The position numbers and the translations under genes were made by a program. Under the pieces are notes generated by a model, which was not told where the DNA came from, ran no database searches, and saw nothing but the letters and a program-made list of their open reading frames with translations. From positions 1-64,000 of the forward strand of contig NZ_JAVQHL010000004.1 of the NCBI RefSeq assembly GCF_032670585.1: DNA of 64,000 bases. The letters run 5' to 3'. Origin of the DNA: Ostreiculturibacter nitratireducens (GTDB lineage Bacteria > Pseudomonadota > Alphaproteobacteria > Rhodobacterales > Rhodobacteraceae). Shown piece by piece: positions 34,476 to 42,813 of the stretch; position 1 is the first letter of the stretch; the number at the start of each line of letters is the position of its first letter.

Positions 34476-36641
34476 TCAGCGCCCCCCCGAGAGCGTCATC
34501 CAGAGCAACAGGACGGCAATGCCGATGACCATCGCGAAGGCGTAGGTGAAGATGTAGCCAGATTGCGCGCGCGCCGCGAGGCGGGTGAAGAAGGGGACTA
34601 TGCCCATCGCCACGCCGTTGATCGAGCCATCGATCACCGTCCCGTCGCCACGCTTCCACAGGAAGCGGCCAAGCCGCTGCGCGGGCTTGACGAAGATCGC
34701 GTCGTAGATCTCGTCGAAGTACCACTTGTTGAGCAGGAACCGGTAGAGCATCGGCTGCTGCGCGGCCAGGCGGCCCGGGATCGACGGATCGCGGATGTAG
34801 AACACCCAGGCGGTGAAGAACCCGATCAGCATGGCCACGAACGGCGAAACCTTGACCCAGACAGGCGAGTGGTGCGCGTCGTCGAGAACCGTGTTCGAGG
34901 CCTCGGACATGTAGATCGCCCCTTGCGGCGCATGCTCGGCCGCGGCCATCGCGTGGCCTTCCTCTGCCGCCGGCGCCGTCGCATGACCTTCCCCGGAGGC
35001 TTCCGTCCCGTGGTCCGCGGCTGCCGTTTCACCGGTTGCCTCGGTCGCCCCATGGGTAGCGGCGGCCTCTTCGGTCGCTTCGCCGTGCCCGCCTTCCGCC
35101 TCTGCGGCGACATGGTGCGGCATCGCGAAGAACGTCGTCATCCGGTCGTGATCGCCGAAGAACGGCTTGTACCACAGCATCCCGGCGAACACGGCGCCAA
35201 GAGCCAGGGCGCCGAGCGGTACCGTCATGACCCACGGGCTCTCATGCGCATGTTCGTGCGCGTGATGGTCCCCGCGCTCTTCGCCGAAGAACGTCATGAA
35301 CATGAGCCGCCAGGAATAGAAGCTCGTGAACAAGGCGGCGATGACGAGCGCCCAGAAGGCGAAGCCGTTGCCCGAACCCCAGGCCGACTCGACGATCGCG
35401 TCCTTCGACAGGAAGCCCGCGAAGCCGATCGAGGTCAGCGGAATGCCGACACCGGTGATCGCCAGCGTGCCGATCATCATCGCCCAGAAGGTGTAAGGCA
35501 CTTTCTTGCGAAGGTTGCCGTAGTTCCGCATGTCCTGCTCGTGGTGCATCGCGTGGATGACCGAGCCAGCGCCGAGGAACAGCATCGCCTTGAAGAAGGC
35601 GTGCGTGAACAGGTGGAACATCGCCGCGCCGTAGATGCCCGCGCCCGCCGCCACGAACATGTAGCCGAGTTGCGAACAGGTCGAATAGGCGATGACGCGC
35701 TTGATGTCGTTCTGGACGAGGCCCACGGTCGCCGCGAAGAACGCCGTCGCCGCGCCGATATACATCACGAAGCTCTTGGCCTCGGGCGCGTATTCGAAGA
35801 GGGGCGACATCCGGCAGACGAGGAACACGCCCGCCGTCACCATCGTGGCGGCGTGGATCAGCGCCGAAACCGGCGTCGGGCCTTCCATCGCGTCCGGAAG
35901 CCAGGTGTGCAGCAGAAGCTGCGCCGACTTGCCCATCGCACCCACGAAGAGAAGGAAGGCGAGAAGGTTGGCCGCGTTCCAGTCAGCCCAGAGGAACGAA
36001 AGCTGCGTCTCGGCAAGCGTCGGCGCGGCGGCGAACACGTCGTCCATCTGGATCGAGTCGACCAGGTAGAACAGGCCGAAAATCCCCAGCGCGAAGCCGA
36101 AGTCACCGACCCGGTTCACGACGAAGGCCTTGATCGCCGCGGCGTTCGCCGAAGGCTTGCGGTAGTAGAAACCGATCAGGAGATAGGAGGCGACGCCAAC
36201 GCCCTCCCAGCCGAAGAACATCTGGACGAGGTTGTCCGCCGTCACCAGCGCGAGCATCGCGAAGGTGAAGAACGACAGGTAGGCGAAGAAGCGCGGCTTG
36301 TAGCTTTCACCTTCGTGCCAGTTGTCGTCATGGGCCATGTAGCCCCAGGAATAAAGGTGCACGAGTGCCGAGACAGTCGTGACCACGACCAGCATGATCG
36401 CCGTCAGCCGGTCGAGGCGGATCGCCCAGGAGGTGTCGAGCGTGCCGGACTGGATGAAGTCGAGGACGTGGATGTGCCGCGTTTCGCCATCGAAGCCAAG
36501 GAAAGTGATCCAGGACAGGAGGCAAACGAAGAACAGGAGGCCCGTCGTGACCGCCATGGCGCCCTTTTCGCCGATCAGACGCCAGCCGAAGCCCGCGATG
36601 ATGGCGCCGAGAAGCGGCGCGAAGAGAATGATCGTTTCCAT
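34476..36641 (-). CDS. nuoL: NADH-quinone oxidoreductase subunit L with His/Ala/Glu-rich insert
   Basis: NuoL is the largest antiporter-like subunit and has the long lateral helix. The 721 residues include GWEGVGVASYLLIGFYY, LLHTWLPDAMEGPTPVSALI trimmed to LPDAMEGPTPVSALIHAATM, AYSTCSQLGYMFVA and the C-terminal lateral helix. Compared with the 613-residue E. coli protein it has extra length, mostly a low-complexity segment at about residues 507-580 full of His, Ala, Glu, Thr and Gly. A short His cluster (HHAHEHAH) occurs earlier. The insert lies in a loop before the C-terminal helices. Confidence 0.96.
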   Translation of the reverse strand: METIILFAPLLGAIIAGFGWRLIGEKGAMAVTTGLLFFVCLLSWITFLGFDGETRHIHVLDFIQSGTLDTSWAIRLDRLTAIMLVVVTTVSALVHLYSWGYMAHDDNWHEGESYKPRFFAYLSFFTFAMLALVTADNLVQMFFGWEGVGVASYLLIGFYYRKPSANAAAIKAFVVNRVGDFGFALGIFGLFYLVDSIQMDDVFAAAPTLAETQLSFLWADWNAANLLAFLLFVGAMGKSAQLLLHTWLPDAMEGPTPVSALIHAATMVTAGVFLVCRMSPLFEYAPEAKSFVMYIGAATAFFAATVGLVQNDIKRVIAYSTCSQLGYMFVAAGAGIYGAAMFHLFTHAFFKAMLFLGAGSVIHAMHHEQDMRNYGNLRKKVPYTFWAMMIGTLAITGVGIPLTSIGFAGFLSKDAIVESAWGSGNGFAFWALVIAALFTSFYSWRLMFMTFFGEERGDHHAHEHAHESPWVMTVPLGALALGAVFAGMLWYKPFFGDHDRMTTFFAMPHHVAAEAEGGHGEATEEAAATHGATEATGETAAADHGTEASGEGHATAPAAEEGHAMAAAEHAPQGAIYMSEASNTVLDDAHHSPVWVKVSPFVAMLIGFFTAWVFYIRDPSIPGRLAAQQPMLYRFLLNKWYFDEIYDAIFVKPAQRLGRFLWKRGDGTVIDGSINGVAMGIVPFFTRLAARAQSGYIFTYAFAMVIGIAVLLLWMTLSGGR

Positions 36642-36647
36642 CGCGCG

Positions 36648-36953
36648 TCAGCCTTTCATCACGTTGACGTCTTCGACGTCGATAGTGCCGCGGTTCCGGA
36701 AGAAGCAGACGAGGATCGCAAGGCCGATCGCGGCCTCGGCAGCGGCGACGGTCAGCACGAACATCGTGAAGACCTGACCCGCGAGGTCCCCGAGGCTCCA
36801 GGAGAAGGCGACGAGGTTGATGTTGACCGCGAGCAGCATCAGTTCGATCGACATCAGGATGACGATCACGTTCTTCCGGTTGAGGAAGATCCCGAAGATG
36901 CCAATCACGAACAAGGCGGCGGCAACGCCTAGGTAATGGGTCAATGTAATCAT
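36648..36953 (-). CDS. nuoK: NADH-quinone oxidoreductase subunit K
   Basis: NuoK is a small three-helix membrane subunit of complex I. The 101-residue protein shows FLNRKNVIVILMSIELMLLAVN, with the conserved membrane glutamate in SIELML, and a second Glu in AAAEAAIGLAILV. It lies 43 bases after nuoJ and six before nuoL. Confidence 0.97.
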   Translation of the reverse strand: MITLTHYLGVAAALFVIGIFGIFLNRKNVIVILMSIELMLLAVNINLVAFSWSLGDLAGQVFTMFVLTVAAAEAAIGLAILVCFFRNRGTIDVEDVNVMKG

Positions 36954-36996
36954 ACGTCGTCCCTCCGGGTCATTCGCCCGTTATTCTTCAAAAGCC

Positions 36997-37605
36997 TCAG
37001 AGCCCCTGCCCCGGCTTCACGTCTTTCAGTTCCATGGCCTTGGCCGGATCCCGGTACATCTGCGCCAGCACGTCCTGACGCTTCACGTCCTTCCGGTGGC
37101 GCAGGGTCAGCACGATCGCCCCCACCATCGCGACGAGCAGGATCAGACCGGCGAGCTGGAACAGGAGGATATACTTGTCATAGATCAGCGCCCCGAGCGC
37201 GGCGGTGTTCTGCACACCGTCCGGCGTGACCGCGGCGCGCATCTCGGGCGCCATGTCCGAGGCCTGCCAGGTCCCGAAGGCGATGCCGAGTTGCAGCACG
37301 ATCACCACGCCGATGAGAAGTCCCAGCGGCATGTAGCGCGCAAGCTCGCCCTTCAACTCCGCGAAGTCGACGTCGAGCATCATCACGACGAAAAGGAAGA
37401 GCACGGCGACCGCGCCCACGTAGACGATGACCAGAAGCATCGCCACGAATTCCGCACCCATCAGCACGAACAGCCCGGCCGAGGACAGGAACGCGAGGAT
37501 CAGCCACAGAACCGAATGGACCGGGTTCTTGGACAGAACCACCATCAGGCCCGCCGCGATGGCGGAGATCGCGAAAAGGTAGAAGGCGAAAGCCGCGACC
37601 GTCAT
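36997..37605 (-). CDS. nuoJ: NADH-quinone oxidoreductase subunit J
   Basis: NuoJ is a membrane subunit of complex I with five helices. The 202-residue protein shows KNPVHSVLWLILAFLSSAG, the VAMLLVIVYVGAVAVLFLFVVMML pi-bulge helix trimmed to IVYVGAVAVLFLFVVMMLDV, and ALGALIYDKYILLFQLAGLILLVAMVGAIVLT trimmed to LFQLAGLILLVAMVGAI. It overlaps the CMD-like gene by four bases. Confidence 0.96.
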   Translation of the reverse strand: MTVAAFAFYLFAISAIAAGLMVVLSKNPVHSVLWLILAFLSSAGLFVLMGAEFVAMLLVIVYVGAVAVLFLFVVMMLDVDFAELKGELARYMPLGLLIGVVIVLQLGIAFGTWQASDMAPEMRAAVTPDGVQNTAALGALIYDKYILLFQLAGLILLVAMVGAIVLTLRHRKDVKRQDVLAQMYRDPAKAMELKDVKPGQGL

Positions 37606-38024
37606 TCCTCGTCTCCCTCAGAGTCCGGTTCCATCTCGTCGAAGACGCCTTGGGCGATCTCGAGCGCCTTGGTCATGGCGGGGATCCCGCCGAACATGCT
37701 CATCTGGTAGATCACTTCCGCGATCTCCCTCCGGGTCGCCCCGGCCTCCAGCGCGTGCCGGATCGTCAGCCGGATCTGCGGCTCGGCCTGCGCGCCCAGC
37801 ACCGTCAGCGCGGCGAGCGTCAGCAGAAGCCGGGTCTTGGAGTCGAGACCCTCGCGGTTGAAGGTCTTGCCGAACCACATCTCCATCATGTCCTTCGACA
37901 TGGTGGGCCAGTAGCTCTCGAACCCCTTGGCCGAGAACGTCTCCAACGCGGGATTGAAGGCGCGGGCCATTTCCTGTCCCTGCTCCAGCATCGCCTTGAA
38001 GAGTTTCTGGAAGTCCTCGGTCAT
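37602..38024 (-). CDS. Carboxymuconolactone decarboxylase-like protein inside the nuo operon
   Basis: The 140-residue cytoplasmic protein has the all-helical AhpD/CMD fold signature: KTRLLLTLAALTVLGAQAEP, then RLTIRHALEAGATRREIAEV and IYQMSMFGGIPAMTKALEIA. The AhpD CxxC pair is absent, so it is not a disulfide reductase of that type and may not be an enzyme. It starts four bases before the nuoI stop and overlaps nuoJ by four bases, so it is fully built into the operon. I recall a similar gene at this place in other Rhodobacteraceae; a role in complex I assembly is inference. Confidence 0.85.
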   Translation of the reverse strand: MTEDFQKLFKAMLEQGQEMARAFNPALETFSAKGFESYWPTMSKDMMEMWFGKTFNREGLDSKTRLLLTLAALTVLGAQAEPQIRLTIRHALEAGATRREIAEVIYQMSMFGGIPAMTKALEIAQGVFDEMEPDSEGDEE

Positions 38025-38512
38025 CTGTAGGGCGCGTCCAGTTCCAGGTTGCGGGCGATCTCGGCTTCCCAACGCTCGCCGTTCTCGAGAAGCTTCTCCT
38101 TGGTGTAGAAGAGCTCCTCGCGCGTCTCGGTGGCGAATTCGAAGTTCGGCCCCTCGACGATCGCATCCACGGGGCAGGCTTCCTGGCAGAAGCCGCAGTA
38201 GATGCACTTCGTCATGTCGATGTCGTAGCGGGTCGTCCGGCGCGAGCCGTCTTCCCGCGGTTCCGCGTCGATGGTGATCGCCTGCGCCGGGCAGATCGCC
38301 TCGCAGAGCTTGCAGGCGATGCAGCGTTCCTCGCCGTTCGGATAGCGGCGCAGCGCGTGTTCGCCGCGGAATCGGGGCGACAGCGGCCCCTTCTCATGCG
38401 GGTAGTTCAGCGTCGCCTTCGGGGCGAAGAAGTACTTCATCCCAAGCCTGAAGCCCTTGATGAAGTCGAAGAGCAGGAAGTATTTCGCCGCGCGGGTATA
38501 GTCGAGCGCCAT
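38021..38512 (-). CDS. nuoI: NADH-quinone oxidoreductase subunit I
   Basis: NuoI carries clusters N6a and N6b in the peripheral arm. The 163-residue protein has two 4Fe-4S motifs, CIACKLCEAICPAQAIT and CIYCGFCQEACPVDAI, and the N-terminal YFLLFDFIKGF amphipathic helix that anchors it to the membrane. It sits three bases after nuoH, and its stop overlaps the CMD-like gene. Confidence 0.98.
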   Translation of the reverse strand: MALDYTRAAKYFLLFDFIKGFRLGMKYFFAPKATLNYPHEKGPLSPRFRGEHALRRYPNGEERCIACKLCEAICPAQAITIDAEPREDGSRRTTRYDIDMTKCIYCGFCQEACPVDAIVEGPNFEFATETREELFYTKEKLLENGERWEAEIARNLELDAPYR

Positions 38513-38515
38513 GGA

Positions 38516-39553
38516 TCAGCCTCCCACCGCAAAGCGCGCCCAGGCGCCGCCCAGAACTTCGAACCGCGCGAGGAAGGCCACGATCACGACCCAGGCGAGC
38601 GACAGCGGAAGGAACACCTTCCAGCCGATACGCATGAGCTGGTCGTAGCGGTAGCGCGGCACGATGGCCTTCACCATCGCGAACATGAAGAAGAAGACCC
38701 ACATCTTCGCGACCATCCACAGGACGCCGTCGGGCAGACCCGGGATCGGGCTCAGCCAGCCGCCGAAGAACAGAAGGCTGATCAGCGCGCACATCAGGAA
38801 GATCGCGATGTATTCGCCGGCCATGAACAGGAGGTAGGGGGTCGAGGAGTATTCGACCATGAAGCCCGCAACGAGTTCCGATTCCGCTTCCGGCAGGTCG
38901 AACGGCGGGCGGTTCGTTTCGGCCAGCGCCGACACGAAGAACAGCACCACCATCGGCAGGTGCGGCAGCCAGTACCAGTTGAACAGGCCAAAATCGCCCC
39001 GCTGCGCCTCGACGATCGCGCCGAAGCTCATCGAACCGGTCGAGATGATGACGCCGATGATGATCAGGCCAAGCGACACCTCGTAGGAGATCATCTGCGC
39101 GGCCGAACGAAGCGACCCGAGGAACGGGTATTTGGAGTTCGAGGCCCAGCCGCCCATGATCACGCCGTAGACCTCGAGAGAGGAGACGGCGAAGACGAAG
39201 AGGATCGCCACGTTGATGTCGGCGAGCACCCAGCCTTGGTTGAAAGGAATCACCGCCCAGGCGAGAATCGCCAGGACGAAGGACAGCATCGGCGCCAGGA
39301 AGAAGACGAACTTGTCGGCCCCTGCGGGCACGACGATCTCCTTGACCACGTATTTCAACGCGTCCGCGACCGATTGCAGGAGCCCGAAGGCACCCACGAC
39401 GTTCGGTCCCTTGCGCATCTGCACGGCCGCCCAGATCTTCCGGTCGCCGTAGACGAGGAAGAGAAGCGAGAGCATCACGAAGGCGATGATCCCGAGACCC
39501 TGCACGAGGATCAGGAGAAGGGTTCCAAGGGGTGTGGAAAGAAACTCAGCCAT
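38516..39553 (-). CDS. nuoH: NADH-quinone oxidoreductase subunit H
   Basis: NuoH lines the quinone chamber. The 345-residue membrane protein shows YGDRKIWAAVQMRKGPNVVG and GWASNSKYPFLGSLRSAAQM, along with the conserved acidic loop in NRPPFDLPEAESELVAGF and FFAGEYIA-like FMAGEYIAIFLMC. Length is normal. It begins 163 bases after nuoG, the widest gap between subunit genes apart from the F/G junction. Confidence 0.97.
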   Translation of the reverse strand: MAEFLSTPLGTLLLILVQGLGIIAFVMLSLLFLVYGDRKIWAAVQMRKGPNVVGAFGLLQSVADALKYVVKEIVVPAGADKFVFFLAPMLSFVLAILAWAVIPFNQGWVLADINVAILFVFAVSSLEVYGVIMGGWASNSKYPFLGSLRSAAQMISYEVSLGLIIIGVIISTGSMSFGAIVEAQRGDFGLFNWYWLPHLPMVVLFFVSALAETNRPPFDLPEAESELVAGFMVEYSSTPYLLFMAGEYIAIFLMCALISLLFFGGWLSPIPGLPDGVLWMVAKMWVFFFMFAMVKAIVPRYRYDQLMRIGWKVFLPLSLAWVVIVAFLARFEVLGGAWARFAVGG

Positions 39554-39559
39554 CTTGCC

Positions 39560-39712
39560 TCATGCCCTCCGAATGCCCCGGCCGTCCGTGCGCGCTGTAA
39601 ACAATATCTCCGCGCGGAACGCCACCCCGTTCGGTGACTTTCCCGCGTCTTCTTTTTTCCCGGCGCCCAGTCGGCCGGCCTCCGTCTTGCGGATTTTGCC
39701 AAGCGTTGCCAT
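39560..39712 (-). CDS. Possible 50-residue ORF between nuoG and nuoH
   Basis: An ATG five bases after the nuoG stop opens a 50-codon frame that ends seven bases before nuoH. The peptide is basic (MATLGKIRKTEAGRLGAGKK at the start) and matches no domain I know. The tight packing on both sides supports translation, but the sequence has no hydrophobic segment, and GC-rich DNA often gives such frames by chance. It could also be an untranslated spacer. Confidence 0.35.
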   Translation of the reverse strand: MATLGKIRKTEAGRLGAGKKEDAGKSPNGVAFRAEILFTARTDGRGIRRA

Positions 39713-39716
39713 GGGT

Positions 39717-41735
39717 TTACTCCGCAGCCATGGGCGCCTCGCGGCGCGCCTTCGCATTGGCCGACAGTTCCGCCATGAGCTGGCTCGCCCGCGCGATCGG
39801 ATTCGTAAGGTAGAAATCCTTGATGGCCAGCCGGAAGTCCGCCTTGGCGGGCTTCGCCGGCGCCACGGCTTCCCAGGCGTTGTCACGCACCTCGTCCACC
39901 GCGCCCAGATGCGGGTGCGCCGTGACGATGGCCTTCCTGAGCCCCGCGAGGCTGTCCCAGGGCAGCGTCGCGCCCAGTTCCGCCGACAGGGCGCGCAGGA
40001 TCGCCCAGTTCTCCTTGGCCTCACCCGGCGCGAAGCCAGCGCGGAAGGCAAGCTGCGGCCGGCCTTCGGTGTTCACGAAAAGACCGTTTTCTTCCGTGTA
40101 GGCCGCCCCCGGCAGGATGATGTCCGCCCGGTGCGCGCCACGGTCGCCATGGCTGCCCAGGTAGATCACCATCGGGCCGGCGCCGATCTCGACCTCGTCC
40201 GCGCCGAGGCTGAAGATGACGTCGGCACCCTCGATCGCGGCCGGAAGACCGCCTTCGGTCACGGCGCCCACGTCCATCGCGCCGACGCGGGCGGCAGCGG
40301 TGTGGAGCACCAGGAGCTTGGAGCCCGTCGCCTCGACGAGCTTCATGACCTGGCCCAGAACAGCCTCGCCATCGGCTTCGGTCAGCGCGCCCTGCCCCAC
40401 GACGACGACGGACGGCACGTCCTTGACCGCGCTGTGGTCGGCGCTGGCCAGTTTCACGAGGTCGTCGCGGCCTGGTCCGACATAGTCGTAGTCGAAGGTC
40501 AGATCGACGCGCGGCCCGATGACGCCGACCCGCGCGCCCTTCGTCCAGGCCTTGCGGATGCGCGCGTTCAGGACCGGCGCTTCGTCACGGGGATTCGTCC
40601 CGACGAGAAGGATCATCCGCGCGTCGTCGATATCCTCGATCCGCGCCGTGCCGACATAGGCGGAACGGTTGCCCGCGGGCAGCCTCGCCCCGTCGGTGCG
40701 GCATTCGACCTTGCCGCCCATCCCCTCGATCAGGGTCTTCAGCGAAAACGCCGCTTCGACCGGGGCCAGATCACCGATGAGGCCGGCGACGTTCTTGCCT
40801 TTCATCGCGGCTGCCGCCGCGGCCAGCGCCTCGCCCCAGCCGGCTTTGCGGAGCTTTCCGTTCTCGCGGATATACGGCACGTCGAGCCGCTGCCGGCGCA
40901 GACCGTCCCAGACGAAGCGCGTCTTGTCGGAGATCCACTCCTCGTTCACGCCGTCATGGTTACGCGGCAGGATGCGCTTCACTTCGCGGCCCTTGGTGTC
41001 GACGCGGATGTTGGAGCCGAGCGCGTCCATCACGTCGATCGTCTCGGTCTTGGTCAGTTCCCAGGGCCGGGCGGTGAAGGCATAGGGCTTCGACGTGAGC
41101 GCGCCGACCGGGCAAAGGTCGATGATGTTGCCCTGCATGTTCGAATCGAGCGTCAGGCCGAGGTAGGAGGTGATTTCCGAGTCCTCGCCGCGCCCGGTCT
41201 GGCCCATCTGCGTGATCCCCGCGACTTCGGTCGTGAAGCGCACGCAGCGCGTGCAGGAGATGCAGCGGGTCATGCAGGTCGCGACCAGCGGGCCGAGGTC
41301 GAGATCCTCGGAAGCACGCTTCGGCTCGCGGTAGCGGCTGAAGTCCACTCCGTAGGCCATCGCCTGGTCCTGCAGGTCGCATTCACCGCCCTGGTCGCAG
41401 ATCGGGCAGTCGAGAGGATGGTTGATGAGCAGGAACTCCATCACCCCCTCGCGGGCCTTCTTCACCATCGGCGAATTGGTCTTTATGACCGAGGGTTCGC
41501 CGTTCGGGCCTGGCCGCAGGTCCTTCACCTGCATCGCGCAGGAGGCCGCCGGCTTCGGCGGCCCGCCGACGACTTCAACGAGGCACATACGGCAGTTGCC
41601 CGCGATCGACAACCGCTCGTGATAGCAGAAGCGCGGCACCTCGATCCCGGCCTGTTCGCAGGCCTGGATCAGAGTGAGGTTCGGATCCACCTCGACCTCG
41701 ATACCGTCGATGATGATCTTCCTGAGGTTCGACAT
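39717..41735 (-). CDS. nuoG: NADH-quinone oxidoreductase subunit G
   Basis: NuoG is the large Fe-S subunit of the NADH arm. The 672-residue protein carries an N-terminal 2Fe-2S domain (FCYHERLSIAGNCRMC), DCPICDQGGECDLQD for cluster N4/N5 ligands, CISCTRCVRF, and a molybdopterin-oxidoreductase-like domain without cofactor. The E. coli-type N7 cysteines are not obvious. The protein ends with an Ala-rich tail. It is followed by the small ORF described above. Confidence 0.96.
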   Translation of the reverse strand: MSNLRKIIIDGIEVEVDPNLTLIQACEQAGIEVPRFCYHERLSIAGNCRMCLVEVVGGPPKPAASCAMQVKDLRPGPNGEPSVIKTNSPMVKKAREGVMEFLLINHPLDCPICDQGGECDLQDQAMAYGVDFSRYREPKRASEDLDLGPLVATCMTRCISCTRCVRFTTEVAGITQMGQTGRGEDSEITSYLGLTLDSNMQGNIIDLCPVGALTSKPYAFTARPWELTKTETIDVMDALGSNIRVDTKGREVKRILPRNHDGVNEEWISDKTRFVWDGLRRQRLDVPYIRENGKLRKAGWGEALAAAAAAMKGKNVAGLIGDLAPVEAAFSLKTLIEGMGGKVECRTDGARLPAGNRSAYVGTARIEDIDDARMILLVGTNPRDEAPVLNARIRKAWTKGARVGVIGPRVDLTFDYDYVGPGRDDLVKLASADHSAVKDVPSVVVVGQGALTEADGEAVLGQVMKLVEATGSKLLVLHTAAARVGAMDVGAVTEGGLPAAIEGADVIFSLGADEVEIGAGPMVIYLGSHGDRGAHRADIILPGAAYTEENGLFVNTEGRPQLAFRAGFAPGEAKENWAILRALSAELGATLPWDSLAGLRKAIVTAHPHLGAVDEVRDNAWEAVAPAKPAKADFRLAIKDFYLTNPIARASQLMAELSANAKARREAPMAAE

Positions 41736-41793
41736 CGTCCGTCCCTATCCTTGCTTCACCAGCCGCCACCCACGAGGCGCCCGGTCCGTCCCG

Positions 41794-42216
41794 TCAGTTC
41801 GCCCTGAGGAGCGACCCGATGATGCTTCCTTTTTCGATCTCTTCGAGGCCGACGCGGCAGTAGCTTTCCTCGTTGCCCTCGACCACGCCGTGCTCCGCCA
41901 GGTAGGCGTCCGCGGCGGCATAGACGCGCCGCTTCTCCACCTTGTCCTTGAGGAAGGTCTCGACCTCGTCCTCGCTGTAGCCGAGGTCCAGCGCATAGCG
42001 TTGAAGCGCCTTGGCCTGCGTGTAGGCATAGATCAGCCGCCCCGATACATTGGGGCAGTTCCGCTGGATCAGGTCGCCGACGCGACCTGCGATCAGGCGC
42101 TCATTGATATACGAATTCTGGCTCAGCGGCGGCAGCGCCTCGGCGCGGCTTGCGCCGCCGATGGCCGACACGACAAGGGCCGCCGCAATAGCTGCATGCT
42201 TCAACTGCTCAAACAT
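41794..42216 (-). CDS. DUF5333 secreted protein in the nuo operon
   Basis: The 140-residue protein starts with a signal peptide (hydrophobic AAIAAALVVSAIGGASRAEA, cleavage likely after ASRA). The mature domain has two cysteines, Cys54 and Cys120, that could pair in the periplasm, and a helix YSEDEVETFLKDKVEKRRVY. It matches the DUF5333 family known from Rhodobacterales and, as far as I recall, from the nuo/nqo clusters of Paracoccus relatives. Function is unknown; a periplasmic or assembly role linked to complex I is inference. It lies 58 bases before nuoG. Confidence 0.8.
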   Translation of the reverse strand: MFEQLKHAAIAAALVVSAIGGASRAEALPPLSQNSYINERLIAGRVGDLIQRNCPNVSGRLIYAYTQAKALQRYALDLGYSEDEVETFLKDKVEKRRVYAAADAYLAEHGVVEGNEESYCRVGLEEIEKGSIIGSLLRAN

Positions 42217-42472
42217 TACACATCACTCCCAAAGGAGGCGCGACCGCCTGCTGGCCGCGCGGGTTTCAGATCAAGGCCGGGCATGCCCAGCCCCCCTTTC
42301 CCCTTGTGTCCCGTCTTCGCGGGGCGTTGGTTCGCCCCGTCCTGTCCGTGACGCCGCCGCGACAGCCGCGCCCGCATTCCGTCCCTGCCCGCCGGACCGA
42401 TGACGCGAACGCAAGCCATCGGGGCGCATCCGCGCCCCGGCATCCGTTCCACGTTGTGGTCCGCTGCATGCA

Positions 42473-42808
42473 TCATCGCGCCAGGCACCTTCCGCGCAGG
42501 GTCAGCGCGTCCTCCACGACGACCAGCGATTCCTCCGGCATGTCCGGGCCAAGTTCCCATTCCATGTCCGAAGTGCCGAAGGTCCGGACGCAATATTTCA
42601 CCGCCTCGTAGCGCCCCGCCTCACGCGCGCCTTCAAGGCTCGCCGAAGCCGGGCTGACGGACACGGCGAAGACCCGCCGGTCCTCCCGCGTCGTCGACAC
42701 GCTCGACTTGAAATACACCCCGTCAAAGGCCACGGCGTCACGCCTCCTGTCACCGCCGCACGCGGCGAGGGCGAGTACCATTCCGAGCATGACGAGATGC
42801 CTGGCCAT
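42473..42808 (-). CDS. Small lipoprotein in the nuo operon
   Basis: The 111-residue lipoprotein precursor has a lipobox LAAC with Cys17, and two more cysteines (Cys73 and Cys108) that may form a disulfide. The frame opens further upstream inside nuoF, but the lipobox and the ATG five bases after the nuoF stop fix the start at 42808. It lies upstream of DUF5333 with a 256-base gap in which I see no confident gene. Homology and function are unknown to me. Confidence 0.75.
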   Translation of the reverse strand: MARHLVMLGMVLALAACGGDRRRDAVAFDGVYFKSSVSTTREDRRVFAVSVSPASASLEGAREAGRYEAVKYCVRTFGTSDMEWELGPDMPEESLVVVEDALTLRGRCLAR

Positions 42809-42813
42809 CGTGA

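Noticed and set aside
33756..36932. A 1058-codon open frame on the plus strand opposite nuoM, nuoL and nuoK
   Set aside because: It is the antisense of GC-rich membrane-protein genes: highly charged (Arg, Glu, Asp, His), with no hydrophobic segments and no family match. The same holds for the plus-strand frames at 31587-33749 and 28461-30068.
42216..42476. A minus-strand frame of about 86 codons in the gap before DUF5333, ending TAATG
   Set aside because: The TAATG overlap is suggestive, but the peptide is Arg/Gly-rich, without hydrophobic or conserved segments, and the start is unclear. Not enough support to call a gene.
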